64,000 nucleotides of DNA from positions 806,001 to 870,000 of the forward strand of contig NZ_CP110806.1 in the NCBI RefSeq assembly GCF_026184235.1, written 5' to 3'. Source of the stretch: Cellulomonas sp. S1-8 (GTDB lineage: Bacteria > Actinomycetota > Actinomycetes > Actinomycetales > Cellulomonadaceae). A program made the translations under genes and the position numbers. Below, piece by piece: positions 17,859-29,465 of the stretch (the stretch's first letter is position 1; every line of letters begins with the position of its first letter). Below the pieces are notes generated by a model that worked only from the letters and a program-made list of their open reading frames with translations, searched no databases and had not been told where the DNA came from.

Positions 17859-18476
17859 GTGAGCAAGGGCGACTACCCCTACCCCGAGGACGAGTTCGAC
17901 GCGATCGCACCCGACGCGCCGACCGGAGTCCACCGTGCACCCCGGTCCGCGTGGAGCCGGTGGTGGCCGTTCGTCGTCGTGCTCGTCGTCGTGCCGGTGC
18001 TCGCGTACGGCGCCGTGGCGTACCTCTCCCGCACCGGTGACCTCCCGCTGCCGGGGGGCTCGTCGCAGGAGCAGACCGCCGACGCCGGCGACGGTGCCAC
18101 CGAGGGCGAGGGCGACGCCGCTGCCGAGGGTGAGGGTGAGGGCGCGACCGAGGGCGAGGGCACCGTCGAGGAGCCGCCGCCGCCGGCACCGGAGCCCGTG
18201 CTCACGACGCCGGTCGCCGTGCTCAACGGCGCGCGCGTGTCCGGGCTCGCCGGACGTGTCGCGGACGAGCTCACCGCCGCCGGGTTCACCGACGTGTCGC
18301 CGGACAACGCGACCGACGACCTCCCCGCCACGTCGACCGTCTACGTGGCGTCGGAGGACCTGCGCCCCACGGCCGAGCTCGTCGCCGCCACCGTGAACGT
18401 CCCGACGATCGAGGTGTCGCCGGAGCGCGCGGGCACCGGGATCGCCGTCGTCCTCGTCACCGACCCGGACGCCTGA
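17859..18476 (+). CDS. LytR C-terminal domain membrane protein
   Basis: This 205-residue protein has a cytosolic N-terminus (1-35), one membrane helix (~37-58, WPFVVVLVVVPVLAYGAVAYL), a low-complexity Gly/Glu/Ala linker (~70-108, repeated EGEG) and a C-terminal LytR_C domain (~115-205, TPVAVLNGARVSGLAGRVADELTAAGF). LytR_C domains occur in cell-wall-associated proteins, but this one lacks the LytR-CpsA-Psr catalytic domain. It follows DUF3263. A role at the envelope is inferred from topology only. Confidence 0.83.
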   Translation: MSKGDYPYPEDEFDAIAPDAPTGVHRAPRSAWSRWWPFVVVLVVVPVLAYGAVAYLSRTGDLPLPGGSSQEQTADAGDGATEGEGDAAAEGEGEGATEGEGTVEEPPPPAPEPVLTTPVAVLNGARVSGLAGRVADELTAAGFTDVSPDNATDDLPATSTVYVASEDLRPTAELVAATVNVPTIEVSPERAGTGIAVVLVTDPDA

Positions 18477-18614
18477 CCCCCGTCGAGCCCGGGCCGGGCC
18501 TGCCGGCCCGACCACCTGCGCAGACCCTGGTCGCGCGACCACGTCCGCCACTAGGCTCCACGCACCGGGGCGACGGCGGAGCGACCCGGTCCCCAGGACC
18601 TCGAGGAGCGCGGC

Positions 18615-18818
18615 ATGGCTCAGGGCACGGTCAAGTGGTTCAACGCGGAGAAGGGCTACGGCTTCATCACCCCCGACGGTGGTGGCCAGGACCTGTTCGT
18701 GCACTTCAGCGCCATCCAGGTCGACGGCTACCGCTCCCTGGAGGAGGGTCAGGCCGTCGAGTTCGAGGTCGGCCAGGGCACCAAGGGTCCGCAGGCCGAG
18801 ACGGTCCGACCCGCCTGA
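18615..18818 (+). CDS. Cold-shock protein, CspA family
   Basis: This 67-residue single cold-shock domain has RNP1 KGYGFITP and RNP2 LFVHFSAI. It binds single-stranded RNA/DNA as an RNA chaperone. The start is clear: ATG with GAGGAGCG upstream. Length is exactly the family norm. It is monocistronic and ends at a bidirectional hairpin shared with the convergent GH15-like gene. Confidence 0.95.
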   Translation: MAQGTVKWFNAEKGYGFITPDGGGQDLFVHFSAIQVDGYRSLEEGQAVEFEVGQGTKGPQAETVRPA

Positions 18819-18840
18819 CGCCTCCCGCCGGCTCCGCCTG

Positions 18841-18877
18841 ACGCGTCCCGACGGGCCGGCGGGCGGTCGGGACGCGT
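18841..18877. terminator. Bidirectional terminator between csp and the GH15-like gene
   Basis: ACGCGTCCCGAC pairs perfectly with GTCGGGACGCGT over a 13-base loop. It lies between two convergent genes. Confidence 0.7.
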
Positions 18878-18884
18878 GGCGGCG

Positions 18885-20342
18885 TCAGCTCGTCGCGTCC
18901 AACGCGTCGATCGCGAGCAGCACGCACGCCGCGCTCCACCCGAGCGGCGCGACGGCCGCGGGTGCGCCGTCCGCGAGGAGCTTCTCCGGGATCGCCCCGG
19001 ACGGCGTGCGGTGCGCCCCCACGACGTCGAGCCAGCGCATGGCCGTGCCCGCGTCGCCCTGCTCGGCCGCGACCCACGCGTACAGCGTCGTCTGCGGCGT
19101 CCACGACACGCCGTCGCGCCGCCAGCCGCCCCCGGGCGCCAGCCCTGCGGCCGGTCGCAGCATCGACGGCACCGAGGCGAGCCACGCCGCGACGCCGCCG
19201 TGCGGTGCCTGTGACCAGAACGGCGCGAGCACGAACGCGCTCGCGGCGTCCGGCACCGTGCGCGTCGCGTACCGGCCGTACCCGGTGGGCCCGAAGGCGT
19301 CGACGACCGCCTGCCGTGCGTCGGCCGCGCCCGCCGCGACCGTCGCCGCCCGCTCGGGGCGTCCCGCGGCGTCGAGCACGACGGCCGCCTGCTCCAGCCC
19401 CGCGACGAGCGGCGCCGCCGTCCCGAGCGTCACCTCGGACTCGGGGACCTCCCAGTAGTCCGGCGACGCAGGCGGCAGCCCGGCCGCGACGAGCCGCAGC
19501 GCGCGGTCGGCGGACCGCTCCACGAGGGGCGCGAGGCGCTGCGCGACCTCGACCCGCCGGGCGTCGTCCACCTCGGCGAGGACCAGGCCCGCCGCCCACA
19601 TCGACCAGCCCGTCCCGTCGGTCTGCAGGCCACGGTCGTCGGGCGGGCCGGACCCGTCGGGCAGGTAGCGCGCCTCGAACGAGCCGTCGGGCTCCTGCAC
19701 CCGCGCCAGGAAGTCCAGGACGGCGAGGGCGTCGTCGACGTGCCCCGTGCGCGCGAGCGCGACGGCGACGAACGCGGAGTCCCGCGGCCAGACGTAGCGC
19801 CACTTCGCCGACCAGCCGGCGACGACGACGCCGTCGGCCACCGTCAGGGAGTGCAGGTCCAGCAGGGCGGAGCGGGCGAGCTCCTCGTGCGGGCCGCCCG
19901 CACCCGGGACGTCGCCGGCGGCGAGCCAGGCGCGCTGCTCCGCGGCCGCGGCGGCTGCGGCCCGCGGGCCCAGGGCGGCGGTCGTCGTGGGCGTCGCGCC
20001 GACCGCCTCGGCGAGGACTGCCGCCGCCGGGTCCGGCACGCGGGTCCCGGGCAGGTAGACCGCCAGGGCCGCGGCGGGGACCTCGGCGCGGGCGCCGTCG
20101 GGCAGCACCGACACCGCCTGCTGGTACAGCGGGATCTGCGCGTGGGCCGTGTCGGACGTCACGCCGACGCCGGTCCCCACGCCGCCGGCGGCACCCGAGC
20201 CGGTGGGGTCGGTGCGTCCGGCGGCCGGCGCCGGCGGCGTGCCCGCGGCCGCGCCGACGGCCAGCAGCAGGGTCGCGACCAGCACGAGGGTGCCGCGGGC
20301 GCGGGTGCGCGGGACGCGGCTCACGACGGCGGCGTCGGGCAC
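18885..20342 (-). CDS. Exported GH15-like (six-hairpin) protein
   Basis: This 485-residue protein has a signal sequence (~17-38, GTLVLVATLLLAVGAAAG) and an (alpha/alpha)6 domain resembling glycoside hydrolase family 15. WRYVWPRDSAFVAVAL, EARYLPDGSG, LQTDGTGWSMWA and SPDYWEVPESEVTLGTAA carry the aromatic and acidic residues typical of the active-site cleft. GTPSGAIPEKLL-like sequence closes the domain. The start is GTG at 20342, preceded by TAGGGT and 6 bases, hence probably leaderless. An alpha-glucan or trehalose substrate is plausible for the family but not shown. Confidence 0.72.
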   Translation of the reverse strand: MPDAAVVSRVPRTRARGTLVLVATLLLAVGAAAGTPPAPAAGRTDPTGSGAAGGVGTGVGVTSDTAHAQIPLYQQAVSVLPDGARAEVPAAALAVYLPGTRVPDPAAAVLAEAVGATPTTTAALGPRAAAAAAAEQRAWLAAGDVPGAGGPHEELARSALLDLHSLTVADGVVVAGWSAKWRYVWPRDSAFVAVALARTGHVDDALAVLDFLARVQEPDGSFEARYLPDGSGPPDDRGLQTDGTGWSMWAAGLVLAEVDDARRVEVAQRLAPLVERSADRALRLVAAGLPPASPDYWEVPESEVTLGTAAPLVAGLEQAAVVLDAAGRPERAATVAAGAADARQAVVDAFGPTGYGRYATRTVPDAASAFVLAPFWSQAPHGGVAAWLASVPSMLRPAAGLAPGGGWRRDGVSWTPQTTLYAWVAAEQGDAGTAMRWLDVVGAHRTPSGAIPEKLLADGAPAAVAPLGWSAACVLLAIDALDATS

Positions 20343-20348
20343 ACCGGC

Positions 20349-20354
20349 ACCCTA
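20349..20354 (-). promoter_or_regulatory. -10 box TAGGGT of the GH15-like gene
   Basis: On the minus strand TAGGGT is followed after 6 bases by the GTG start at 20342. No ribosome site is present. Confidence 0.5.
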
Positions 20355-20392
20355 GGGCTTCGCGCACGGCGTAGGGGAGGACCCGTCTGCTG

Positions 20393-20419
20393 CTTGCACT
20401 CTCAGGGGTCGAGTGCTAA
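20393..20419. promoter_or_regulatory. CIRCE element 1 (HrcA site)
   Basis: CTTGCACTC, 9-base spacer, GAGTGCTAA. The right arm is a perfect CIRCE half-site; the left has two changes from TTAGCACTC. HrcA represses heat-shock genes at CIRCE. Confidence 0.85.
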
Positions 20420-20426
20420 CCATTGA

Positions 20427-22196
<1,770 letters not shown>

Positions 22197-22224
22197 TCCG
22201 CTAGCAGTCGCAGCACGAACGGAC

Positions 22225-22262
22225 CGACGGCCGGTCACCCCGCAGGGGGTGGCCGGCCGTCG
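22225..22262 (+). terminator. groEL terminator
   Basis: A 17-bp stem (CGACGGCCGGTCACCCC against GGGGTGGCCGGCCGTCG, one G-T pair) closes a GCAG loop 29 bases after the groEL stop. Confidence 0.85.
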
Positions 22263-22356
22263 GCGTCCTCACCCGGGGTGAAAGGCTTCGTCGTCCTGTT
22301 CCCGGCGTCGCGCCCCCGGTAGCGTCCGCCGGACCGACGACGTCAAGGGGGACGTG

Positions 22357-22815
22357 ATGCGTGCACGCACGACGAGGACGATCAGCCGCACGGCAGCAGC
22401 GGTGGCCACCGCCGGCATGGTGGCGGTGATGATCGCCGGGGCGCCGGCGTCCGCGCAGGTCACACCCGAGCCCGGCCCCACGATCGGTCCGATCCTGCCC
22501 GGGCCGACCCTCGGGTGGCGCGTCGCGCTGCGGGACACGTGGACGTCGCCCACCTGGGCGCAGCGCGCCGGCCGGACGACCGTCACGGTGCACCTCGACT
22601 GCGGGGGCGCGATCGGCATCCGGCTGCCGCAGTACTACGTCAAGGTCGTCGCGGAGGGCCGGATCGAGCCCGCGGTCATGCCGCGTCCGGTGCCCTGCGG
22701 CGTGACCCACACCTTCACGGGCAACCAGCCCGCCGGCAAGTACCACCTGTTCCTGGCGAAGGCGACGTCCGACGCCGCGACCCTGGTCGGCAAGGCCGCG
22801 GTGCAGACGCCCTGA
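22357..22815 (+). CDS. Small secreted protein of unknown function
   Basis: This 152-residue protein has a signal peptide: a basic start MRARTTRTISR, a hydrophobic core (~14-30) and an ASA cleavage motif before QVTPEPGP. The mature ~118 residues are Pro/Thr/Val-rich with two cysteines (LDCGG and PVPCGV) likely in a disulfide. No domain is recognised. The ATG at 22357 is chosen over the GTG three bases upstream because the AAGGGGG site fits better. It stands alone after the groEL terminator and converges on the next gene. Confidence 0.65.
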   Translation: MRARTTRTISRTAAAVATAGMVAVMIAGAPASAQVTPEPGPTIGPILPGPTLGWRVALRDTWTSPTWAQRAGRTTVTVHLDCGGAIGIRLPQYYVKVVAEGRIEPAVMPRPVPCGVTHTFTGNQPAGKYHLFLAKATSDAATLVGKAAVQTP

Positions 22816-22822
22816 CCGCGGG

Positions 22823-23329
22823 TCAGCGCGGCGGGACGTCCGTCGCGGGCGGTGCGCCCGGGGCCGGGGGCGGCTCGTACGGCGGCACGGGGGGCGCCGT
22901 GTCGTACGGGGACGGCGCGGGCGTCGGGTGCTCGGGCGTGCCGTACGCGGGTGCGCCGTAGGCAGGCGCGCCGTACGCGGGCGCGGCCGGTGCGCCGTAC
23001 CCGTAGCTGTCGTAGGCGGGGGCGCCGTAGCCGGGTGCGCTGCCGTCGTACGGCATGCCCGTCAGCTGCGCGAGCCGGGCCTCCGCCTCCCGGACGCGGC
23101 GCTCGATCGGCCACTCCATGAACACGAACATGATGACGAAGACCAGGTTCGCCACCGGGACCAGGACGAGCAGGCCGTGCCACAGCGTCCACCCGGCCTT
23201 CTTGGCGACGCGCATGTACATGTAGACGGCGAAGGCGATGAACGCGATGTACAGCATCACCGCGATGGTGACGCCGATGGCCTCGCCGACGCCGTTGGAC
23301 GTGGACGACGAGTAGGGGCTGAGCAGCAT
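22823..23329 (-). CDS. DUF5684-like membrane protein with Pro/Tyr-rich tail
   Basis: This 168-residue protein has two membrane helices (about 18-40, VTIAVMLYIAFIAFAVYMYM; 48-72, TLWHGLLVLVPVANLVFVIMF) with KKAGWTLWHGL between them. That is the pattern of DUF5684-type proteins. The tail (~90-168) is intrinsically disordered, with repeated GAPAYG units and prolines. The start follows GAGGA. It may belong to a transcript with the aminotransferase that starts beyond it on the same strand, but the order places this gene downstream of it. Function is unknown. Confidence 0.6.
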   Translation of the reverse strand: MLLSPYSSSTSNGVGEAIGVTIAVMLYIAFIAFAVYMYMRVAKKAGWTLWHGLLVLVPVANLVFVIMFVFMEWPIERRVREAEARLAQLTGMPYDGSAPGYGAPAYDSYGYGAPAAPAYGAPAYGAPAYGTPEHPTPAPSPYDTAPPVPPYEPPPAPGAPPATDVPPR

Positions 23330-23355
23330 GGGTCCTCGATCGGTGGGTGCGGTGG

Positions 23356-24585
23356 TCAACGCGTCTGACGGTACGACGCGAGGAAGTTGCCCATGCGCTC
23401 GACGGCCTCGCCCAGGACGCGTGCCTCGGGGAGGGTCACGATGCGCAGGTGGTCGGGCGTCGGCCAGTTGAACCCGGTGCCCTGCACCAGCAGGATCTGC
23501 TCGCTGACCAGCAGGTCGTAGACGAGCTGGGAGTCGTCGACGATGCCGAACAGCTCGGTGTCCAGGCGGGGGAACAGGTACAGCGCACCGTCGGGCTTCA
23601 CGCACGAGACGCCGGGGATCGAGTTGAGGCCCTCCCAGGCGACCTGCCGCTGCTCGTGCAGCCGCCCGCCGGGGGCGATGAGCGCGTCGATGGACTGCAC
23701 GCCGCCGAGGGCGGCCTGGATCGCGTGCTGCGCGGGCACGTTGGGGCACAGCCGCGTCGACGCGAGCAGCGTCATCCCCTCGAGGAAGCCCTTCGCGTGC
23801 GCCTGCGGACCGGTCATGACGACCCACCCCGCGCGGTACCCGGCGACGCGGTACGTCTTGGACAGCCCGTTGAACGTCAGGCACAGCATGTCCGGGGCGA
23901 CGCTCGCCATGGGGATGTGCAGCGCGCCGTCGTACAGGATCCGGTCGTAGATCTCGTCGGCGAGGATCAGCAGGCTGTGCTCGCGGGCGATGTCGGCGAT
24001 CTGCTCCAGCACCTCGCGCCGGTACACCGCGCCCGTCGGGTTGTTGGGGTTGATGACGACGATCGCCTTGGTCCGCGGCGTGATCTGCTCGCGGATGTGC
24101 TCGATGTCCGGCTCCCAGCCGTTCGACTCGTCGCACCGGTAGTGCACCGGCTTGCCGTCGGACAGGCTCGTCATGGCCGTCCACAGCGGGTAGTCGGGGG
24201 AGGGGATGAGGACCTCGTCGCCCTCGTCGAGCAGCGCCTGCAGCGTCATGGTGATGAGCTCGGAGACGCCGTTGCCGAGGTACACGTCGTCGACGTCGAA
24301 CAGCGGGAACCCGGCGACCGTCTCGTAGCGCGTGACGATCGCGCGGCGCGCGGGCAGGATGCCGCGCGACTCGGTGTACCCGTGCGCGTGCGGCACGGCG
24401 GCGATGACGTCGGCGACGATCTGGTGCGGGGCGTCGAACCCGAACGCGGCGGGGTTGCCCGTGTTGAGCTTGAGGACCCGTCGGCCCTCGGCCTCCATGC
24501 GTGCAGCCTCGTCCAGGGCCTTGCCACGGATCTCGTAGAGCACTCCCTTGAGCTTGGCGGACTGGTCGAGCGGGCGCAGCGGCAT
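23356..24585 (-). CDS. PLP-dependent aminotransferase, class I (AlaA/AspC type)
   Basis: This 409-residue fold-type I aminotransferase has Schiff-base lysine K243 in NGLSKTYRVAGYRAGW, the PLP-phosphate and ring contacts NGVSEL, PSPDYPLW, NPNNPTGAVY and ADEIYD, and the carboxylate-binding Arg in HLRIVTLP. Its start MPLRPLDQSAKLKGVLYEIRG strongly resembles E. coli AlaA-type alanine transaminases. A pyruvate/glutamate to alanine reaction is therefore likely but not certain. The DUF5684-like gene follows after 26 bases. Confidence 0.88.
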   Translation of the reverse strand: MPLRPLDQSAKLKGVLYEIRGKALDEAARMEAEGRRVLKLNTGNPAAFGFDAPHQIVADVIAAVPHAHGYTESRGILPARRAIVTRYETVAGFPLFDVDDVYLGNGVSELITMTLQALLDEGDEVLIPSPDYPLWTAMTSLSDGKPVHYRCDESNGWEPDIEHIREQITPRTKAIVVINPNNPTGAVYRREVLEQIADIAREHSLLILADEIYDRILYDGALHIPMASVAPDMLCLTFNGLSKTYRVAGYRAGWVVMTGPQAHAKGFLEGMTLLASTRLCPNVPAQHAIQAALGGVQSIDALIAPGGRLHEQRQVAWEGLNSIPGVSCVKPDGALYLFPRLDTELFGIVDDSQLVYDLLVSEQILLVQGTGFNWPTPDHLRIVTLPEARVLGEAVERMGNFLASYRQTR

Positions 24586-24697
24586 GGTCGGAGCGTATCG
24601 CCGCGCACCCGCCGGGCGGTGCGGCCATTTCGCAGGAGGTGGCCTGGTCGGCGTCCGGCCCGGGTGACGTGCGCCGCCGTCGGACTGCGTCCACGGA

Positions 24698-24787
24698 CCG
24701 GGACGTGGCCTCGTCGAGACCGGTCCAGGTCGTCTTCCGGCTGCCCGGAAGACGACTCAGCCCGGTCTCGACGGGGCCACGTCCCGG
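24698..24787. repeat. 90-bp composite palindrome at the end of ureD
   Basis: Three perfect arm segments stack: 13 bp (24698-24710 with 24775-24787), 12 bp (24712-24723 with 24762-24773, a G-T pair joining them) and 12 bp (24729-24740 with 24745-24756), with a CTGC loop. It includes the last ~10 codons of ureD. It could act as the urease-operon terminator or be a palindromic repeat element. Confidence 0.85.
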
Positions 24788-25539
24788 GATGCGGACGCGG
24801 GTGGGGCGATGCCCGGAGCAGTGGCTCGTGCCGCCGCGGCGACGCGGGCGAGCGTGACCGCCGCGGCGAGATCTCCTGCGTGGGCGTGGTCGCCGAACGT
24901 GCGGACCAGGGTGCCGGGGCGGTCCAGCTGCAGGAGGTCGGCGCCGGGCGGGGGGTCGGTGACCAGCCGGGCGCCGAGGAGCGTCACCGTGTCGAGGCAC
25001 CGGGCACCGCCCAGCAGCGCCGGGTCCGCACGCGCCGCGGGGTCGATCGTGAGCGTCTCGACGAGCAGCGGCCGACCCGCCAGGTTCGCGCGCGTCGTCG
25101 TCGTCAACCGCCCGCCGGCCTCACCCGTCCGGCCCAGCACGAACGTCTCCCGCAGCACCGCTCGCGCCCCGTCGGCCAGGTCGAGCCCGGTGGTGCGGTG
25201 CACGTCGGCCCCGGTCGCGACGACGAACGGCAGTGCGTCCCACACCAGCAGCGCCCCCGCACCGAGCCGCACGTCCACCGTCCACGACGCGCACCCGCCC
25301 TGCATGTCGTACGCGACCGTGCCCGTGACCTCGACGACCTCGAGCGCGACGCCCTCGTCGACGTCGACCGTGATCCGCACGTCGTCGCCCGCCAGCAGCA
25401 GCGCCTGCGTCGCGACGAGGGCGACGCGCACCGTGCCGTCCTCGTCGGGCAGCCGTCGGCAGCCCAGCAGCCCGCCGACGAGGTCGACGCGGACGCGCCC
25501 GTCGGCGGCCCGCCGGACGGCGACCCGTGTCCCGCTCAT
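24757..25539 (-). CDS. ureD: Urease accessory protein UreD
   Basis: This 260-residue protein is the scaffold that recruits UreF and UreG to apo-urease for nickel insertion. Family marks are ITVDVDEGVALEVVEVTGTVAYDMQGG, WDALPFVVATGADVHRTTGLDLADGA, and RETFVLGRTGEAGGRL with ETLTIDP. It is the last gene of ureABCFGD. The stop lies inside a 90-bp palindrome. A short tandem repeat fills the gap to ureG. The start ATG at 25539 gives the usual N-terminus length. Confidence 0.85.
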   Translation of the reverse strand: MSGTRVAVRRAADGRVRVDLVGGLLGCRRLPDEDGTVRVALVATQALLLAGDDVRITVDVDEGVALEVVEVTGTVAYDMQGGCASWTVDVRLGAGALLVWDALPFVVATGADVHRTTGLDLADGARAVLRETFVLGRTGEAGGRLTTTTRANLAGRPLLVETLTIDPAARADPALLGGARCLDTVTLLGARLVTDPPPGADLLQLDRPGTLVRTFGDHAHAGDLAAAVTLARVAAAARATAPGIAPPASASRDVAPSRPG

Positions 25540-25572
25540 GCTCGCGGCACCCTGCGTTCCTCTCGTTGCGCG

Positions 25573-25607
25573 CTGCGCCCTGCGCCCTGCGCCCTGCGCC
25601 CTGCGCC
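25573..25607. repeat. 7-bp tandem repeat (CTGCGCC x5) between ureG and ureD
   Basis: Five exact CTGCGCC copies lie in the 92-base ureG-ureD gap. This is a simple-sequence array liable to slippage, and no function is evident. Confidence 0.9.
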
Positions 25608-25631
25608 CGCGCTGCGAGCGGCTCGACCGGC

Positions 25632-26438
25632 TCAGACGGTCGGGCGCTCGTGCGCGAGGGCGTGGCGGTGCTCGTGCGGGTGGTCGTGGTCCTGGGACGG
25701 CCCGTGGCTGTGGACCGTGACCTGACCGTCCTCGTCGGCGTGGCTGTGCGGCGCCATCGGTCCGGGGTCGACGGGCGTGTGCCGGCCCTCGCGCACGGCC
25801 GACGTCATCGCCCGTACCCACGCGGTGAGCGCCTGGACCGACGACGCGTCGTGCTTGGACAGCCCGATGACGGGCCCGCCGTCGCGGGCCGCGGCGGCGT
25901 CCGCGAGCATGCGCTCCACGTCGACGTCGACGTACGGGGCGAGGTCCGTCTTGTTGACGACCAGCAGGTCCGCACGCGCGATGCCGGGGCCGCCCTTGCG
26001 GGCCACGTCCCCGCCGCCGGCGACGTCGAGGACGAAGATCTGCGCGTCGACCAGCGCGGGGGAGAACGTCGCGGTGAGGTTGTCACCGCCGGACTCCACG
26101 AGCACGAGGTCGAGCGGGCCGTGGTCGGCCTCGAGGTCCTCCACGGCGATGAGGTTGGGCGTGACGTCGTCGCGGATCGCGGTGTGCGGGCACGCGCCCG
26201 TCTCGACGGCGCGGATGCGGTCGATCTCCAGGACGCCCGCGGCGCGCAGGATCTGCGCGTCCTCGTCGGTGTAGATGTCGTTGGTGACGACGCCCATCTC
26301 GATCTCGTCGGCGAGCTCGCGGCACAGCAGCGCGATGAGCGACGTCTTGCCGGTGCCGACCGGGCCGGCGACCCCGAGCCGGAAGGCCCGGGCCGGGACG
26401 GTGGGCGCCGGGACGGTGGGGGTGACGGGCTCAGCCAT
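25632..26438 (-). CDS. ureG: Urease accessory GTPase UreG with His-rich C-terminus
   Basis: This 268-residue SIMIBI-class GTPase drives nickel delivery to urease. It has P-loop [10 protein letters not shown] (~24-33), the metal-dimer motif ETGACPH with Cys-Pro-His, [14 protein letters not shown], and the NKTD guanine-specificity motif. The last ~42 residues hold ten histidines ([25 protein letters not shown]). That is unusual at this end and is probably a nickel store. No ureE lies in the operon, and the tail may substitute for it. It overlaps ureF by 8 bases. Confidence 0.93.
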   Translation of the reverse strand: MAEPVTPTVPAPTVPARAFRLGVAGPVGTGKTSLIALLCRELADEIEMGVVTNDIYTDEDAQILRAAGVLEIDRIRAVETGACPHTAIRDDVTPNLIAVEDLEADHGPLDLVLVESGGDNLTATFSPALVDAQIFVLDVAGGGDVARKGGPGIARADLLVVNKTDLAPYVDVDVERMLADAAAARDGGPVIGLSKHDASSVQALTAWVRAMTSAVREGRHTPVDPGPMAPHSHADEDGQVTVHSHGPSQDHDHPHEHRHALAHERPTV

Positions 26439-27273
26439 GGAACAGCCTCCGGGTGGTGCGGGCGTGGGCCTGGGCCCACGCGTCGGACATCGGTGCGCCG
26501 GACGACGGGAGGTCGTCCGGCTCGGTCAGGTGGGCGACGGACCGCGCCATCGCGACGACCGCCGGGTGCAGGTCGAGCACCCACCGGGTCGTCGTCGCGG
26601 GGTCCAGGGGGGTGAGCTTGAGCGCGGCCGACGCGATCGTCTGCACGTCGTCGTAGCCGACGAGCAGCGCCACCTGCAGCGCGTCGAGGCCGGTGACCGC
26701 ACCGATCGCCCCCGCGACGACGGGCCGCGGGGGTGCGGCGCCGGGCGCGAACGCACCGTCGAGGTCGTCGGGCCACAGCGCGAGCGCGAGCCGCAGGTAC
26801 CCGCGTCCCAGGCGGCGGGTGGCGTCGCGAACCGCCGGGCTGGGCGTGCGGGCGGCCCACGCGTCCTCGACGGGCGACAGGTCGCGCCGGTCGAGCCACC
26901 GGTGCCGCGCCACGACGGCCGCCCCGGCCTCGGTCGCGGTGACCGTCCGCAGCCGCGTCGCCGCGAACGCGGGGATCCGCGCCGTGTCCTCCCCACCCCT
27001 CCTCCGCGAGAGAGCGATCCAGTCCGCTGCAGTGGAGCTGGATTGCTCTCTCGCGGGTGGGTGGGGGGAGCTGGATTGCTCTCTCGCGGGTGGGTGGGGG
27101 GCTGGATCGACCTCTCGCGGACGGGGTGGGGTGAGGAGGCCTGCCTGGACTGCCGGTTCGAGGCCGGCCGAGTGGGCGTGGGCGCCCGTGGGCAGGCGCG
27201 CGTCGGCGAGCATCGCCAGCACGAGCAGCGCACCCGCAGCGCCCCCTTCGGCGTCGCCCGTCACGTCCACCAC
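26431..27273 (-). CDS. ureF: Urease accessory protein UreF with repeat insertion
   Basis: UreF acts with UreD and UreG in urease activation. The N-terminal [17 protein letters not shown] and C-terminal [21 protein letters not shown] segments fit the family. About 280 residues is longer than the usual 210-230. The excess lies near residues 50-95, where a repeat unit encodes [10 protein letters not shown] twice, followed by [21 protein letters not shown]. This is a palindromic DNA element read through in frame. The start is ambiguous among a row of GTGs: 27273 has the best spacing from GGGAGG, and 27282 is the outermost. It follows ureC after a hairpin. Confidence 0.85.
   Translation of the reverse strand: MVDVTGDAEGGAAGALLVLAMLADARLPTGAHAHSAGLEPAVQAGLLTPPRPREVDPAPHPPAREQSSSPHPPAREQSSSTAADWIALSRRRGGEDTARIPAFAATRLRTVTATEAGAAVVARHRWLDRRDLSPVEDAWAARTPSPAVRDATRRLGRGYLRLALALWPDDLDGAFAPGAAPPRPVVAGAIGAVTGLDALQVALLVGYDDVQTIASAALKLTPLDPATTTRWVLDLHPAVVAMARSVAHLTEPDDLPSSGAPMSDAWAQAHARTTRRLFHG
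27003..27055. repeat. Palindromic element inside ureF
   Basis: CCGCGAGAGAGCGATCCAG pairs with CTGGATTGCTCTCTCGCGG (19 bp, one G-T pair) around a 15-base loop. Its right arm is the start of a 33-bp tandem repeat and its core recurs at 47537. Confidence 0.8.
27035..27100. repeat. 33-bp tandem repeat x2 inside ureF
   Basis: Two exact 33-bp copies start AGCTGGATTGCTCTCTCGCG. A third partial copy (27101-27117) carries GACCTCTCGC instead. As 33 is 11 codons, the array keeps the ureF frame open. Confidence 0.9.
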
Positions 27274-27294
27274 CCTCACCACCTCCCATCTCAG

Positions 27295-27347
27295 CCGTGA
27301 GAACGAGGATTCCGGGCATCAGGTGCCCGGAATCCTCGCTCTCACGG
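27295..27347. repeat. Palindromic repeat copy A (ureC-ureF gap)
   Basis: CGAGGATTCCGGGCA (27304-27318) pairs with TGCCCGGAATCCTCG (27324-27338). After one mismatch a further 9 bp pair, including GTGAG with CTCAC. It resembles the element at 29417-29465 (same order GTGAGA..GAGGA.TCCGGGC..GCCCGGA.TCCTC..CTCAC). It lies immediately after the ureC stop. Confidence 0.85.
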
Positions 27348-27348
27348 G

Positions 27349-29052
<1,704 letters not shown>

Positions 29053-29391
29053 CTAGAGCGCACCCCCGTCGGCCTTGCCGCGCTGGATGCCGGGCACCCG
29101 GCGCTCGCCGCGGATCGCGACGGCGTCGACGGACCGCGACGCGCCCGGTTCGAAACGCTGCGACGTGCCCGACGGCACGTCGAGGCGGAAGCCGTGCGCG
29201 GCGGCGCGGTCGAACGCGAGCGCCGCGTTCGCGTCGGGCAGGTGCAGGTGGGAGCCGATCTGCACCGGCCGGTCGCCGGTGTTCTCGACGACGAGCGTGA
29301 GCCGCTCGTGCGGCGCGCGGTCGCCGTTCAGCACGACGGTCCCCTCCCGCGTGCGCACGGCGCCGGGCCCCTCACCAGACGTGCCTGCCAT
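29053..29391 (-). CDS. ureB: Urease subunit beta
   Basis: This 112-residue structural subunit has the typical core VVENTGDRPVQIGSHLHLPDANAALAFDR and GFRLDVPSGTSQRFEPGASRSVDAV (canonical: GSHxHFxExN...FDR...G.RLdi.aGtavRFEPG). The N-terminus carries a short extra Gly/Ala stretch. It ends one base before the ureC start codon. It forms the trimeric (ABC)3 enzyme with UreA and UreC. The gap to ureA contains a palindromic repeat. Confidence 0.95.
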   Translation of the reverse strand: MAGTSGEGPGAVRTREGTVVLNGDRAPHERLTLVVENTGDRPVQIGSHLHLPDANAALAFDRAAAHGFRLDVPSGTSQRFEPGASRSVDAVAIRGERRVPGIQRGKADGGAL

Positions 29392-29416
29392 GGATGTCCT
29401 CCGGGTGGTCGGGGTG

Positions 29417-29465
29417 GTGAGACAGAGGAATCCGGGCCTCCGATGCCCGGATTCCTCTGTCTCAC
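29417..29465. repeat. Palindromic repeat copy B (ureA-ureB gap)
   Basis: Perfect 21-bp arms, GTGAGACAGAGGAATCCGGG plus C and their complement, flank a 7-base loop. The arm overlaps the ureA stop codon. It is related to the copy after ureC, which has compensatory changes in both arms. Confidence 0.88.

Noticed and set aside
18052..18180. Gly/Glu repeats in the LytR_C protein as a functional repeat domain
   Set aside because: Short low-complexity linker typical of membrane-tethered proteins in this lineage; nothing specific can be inferred.
27003..27120. Possible short CRISPR-like array in ureF
   Set aside because: Repeats are directly abutting 33-bp tandems without unique spacers, and there are no cas genes. 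They are a palindromic repeat with a tandem duplication.
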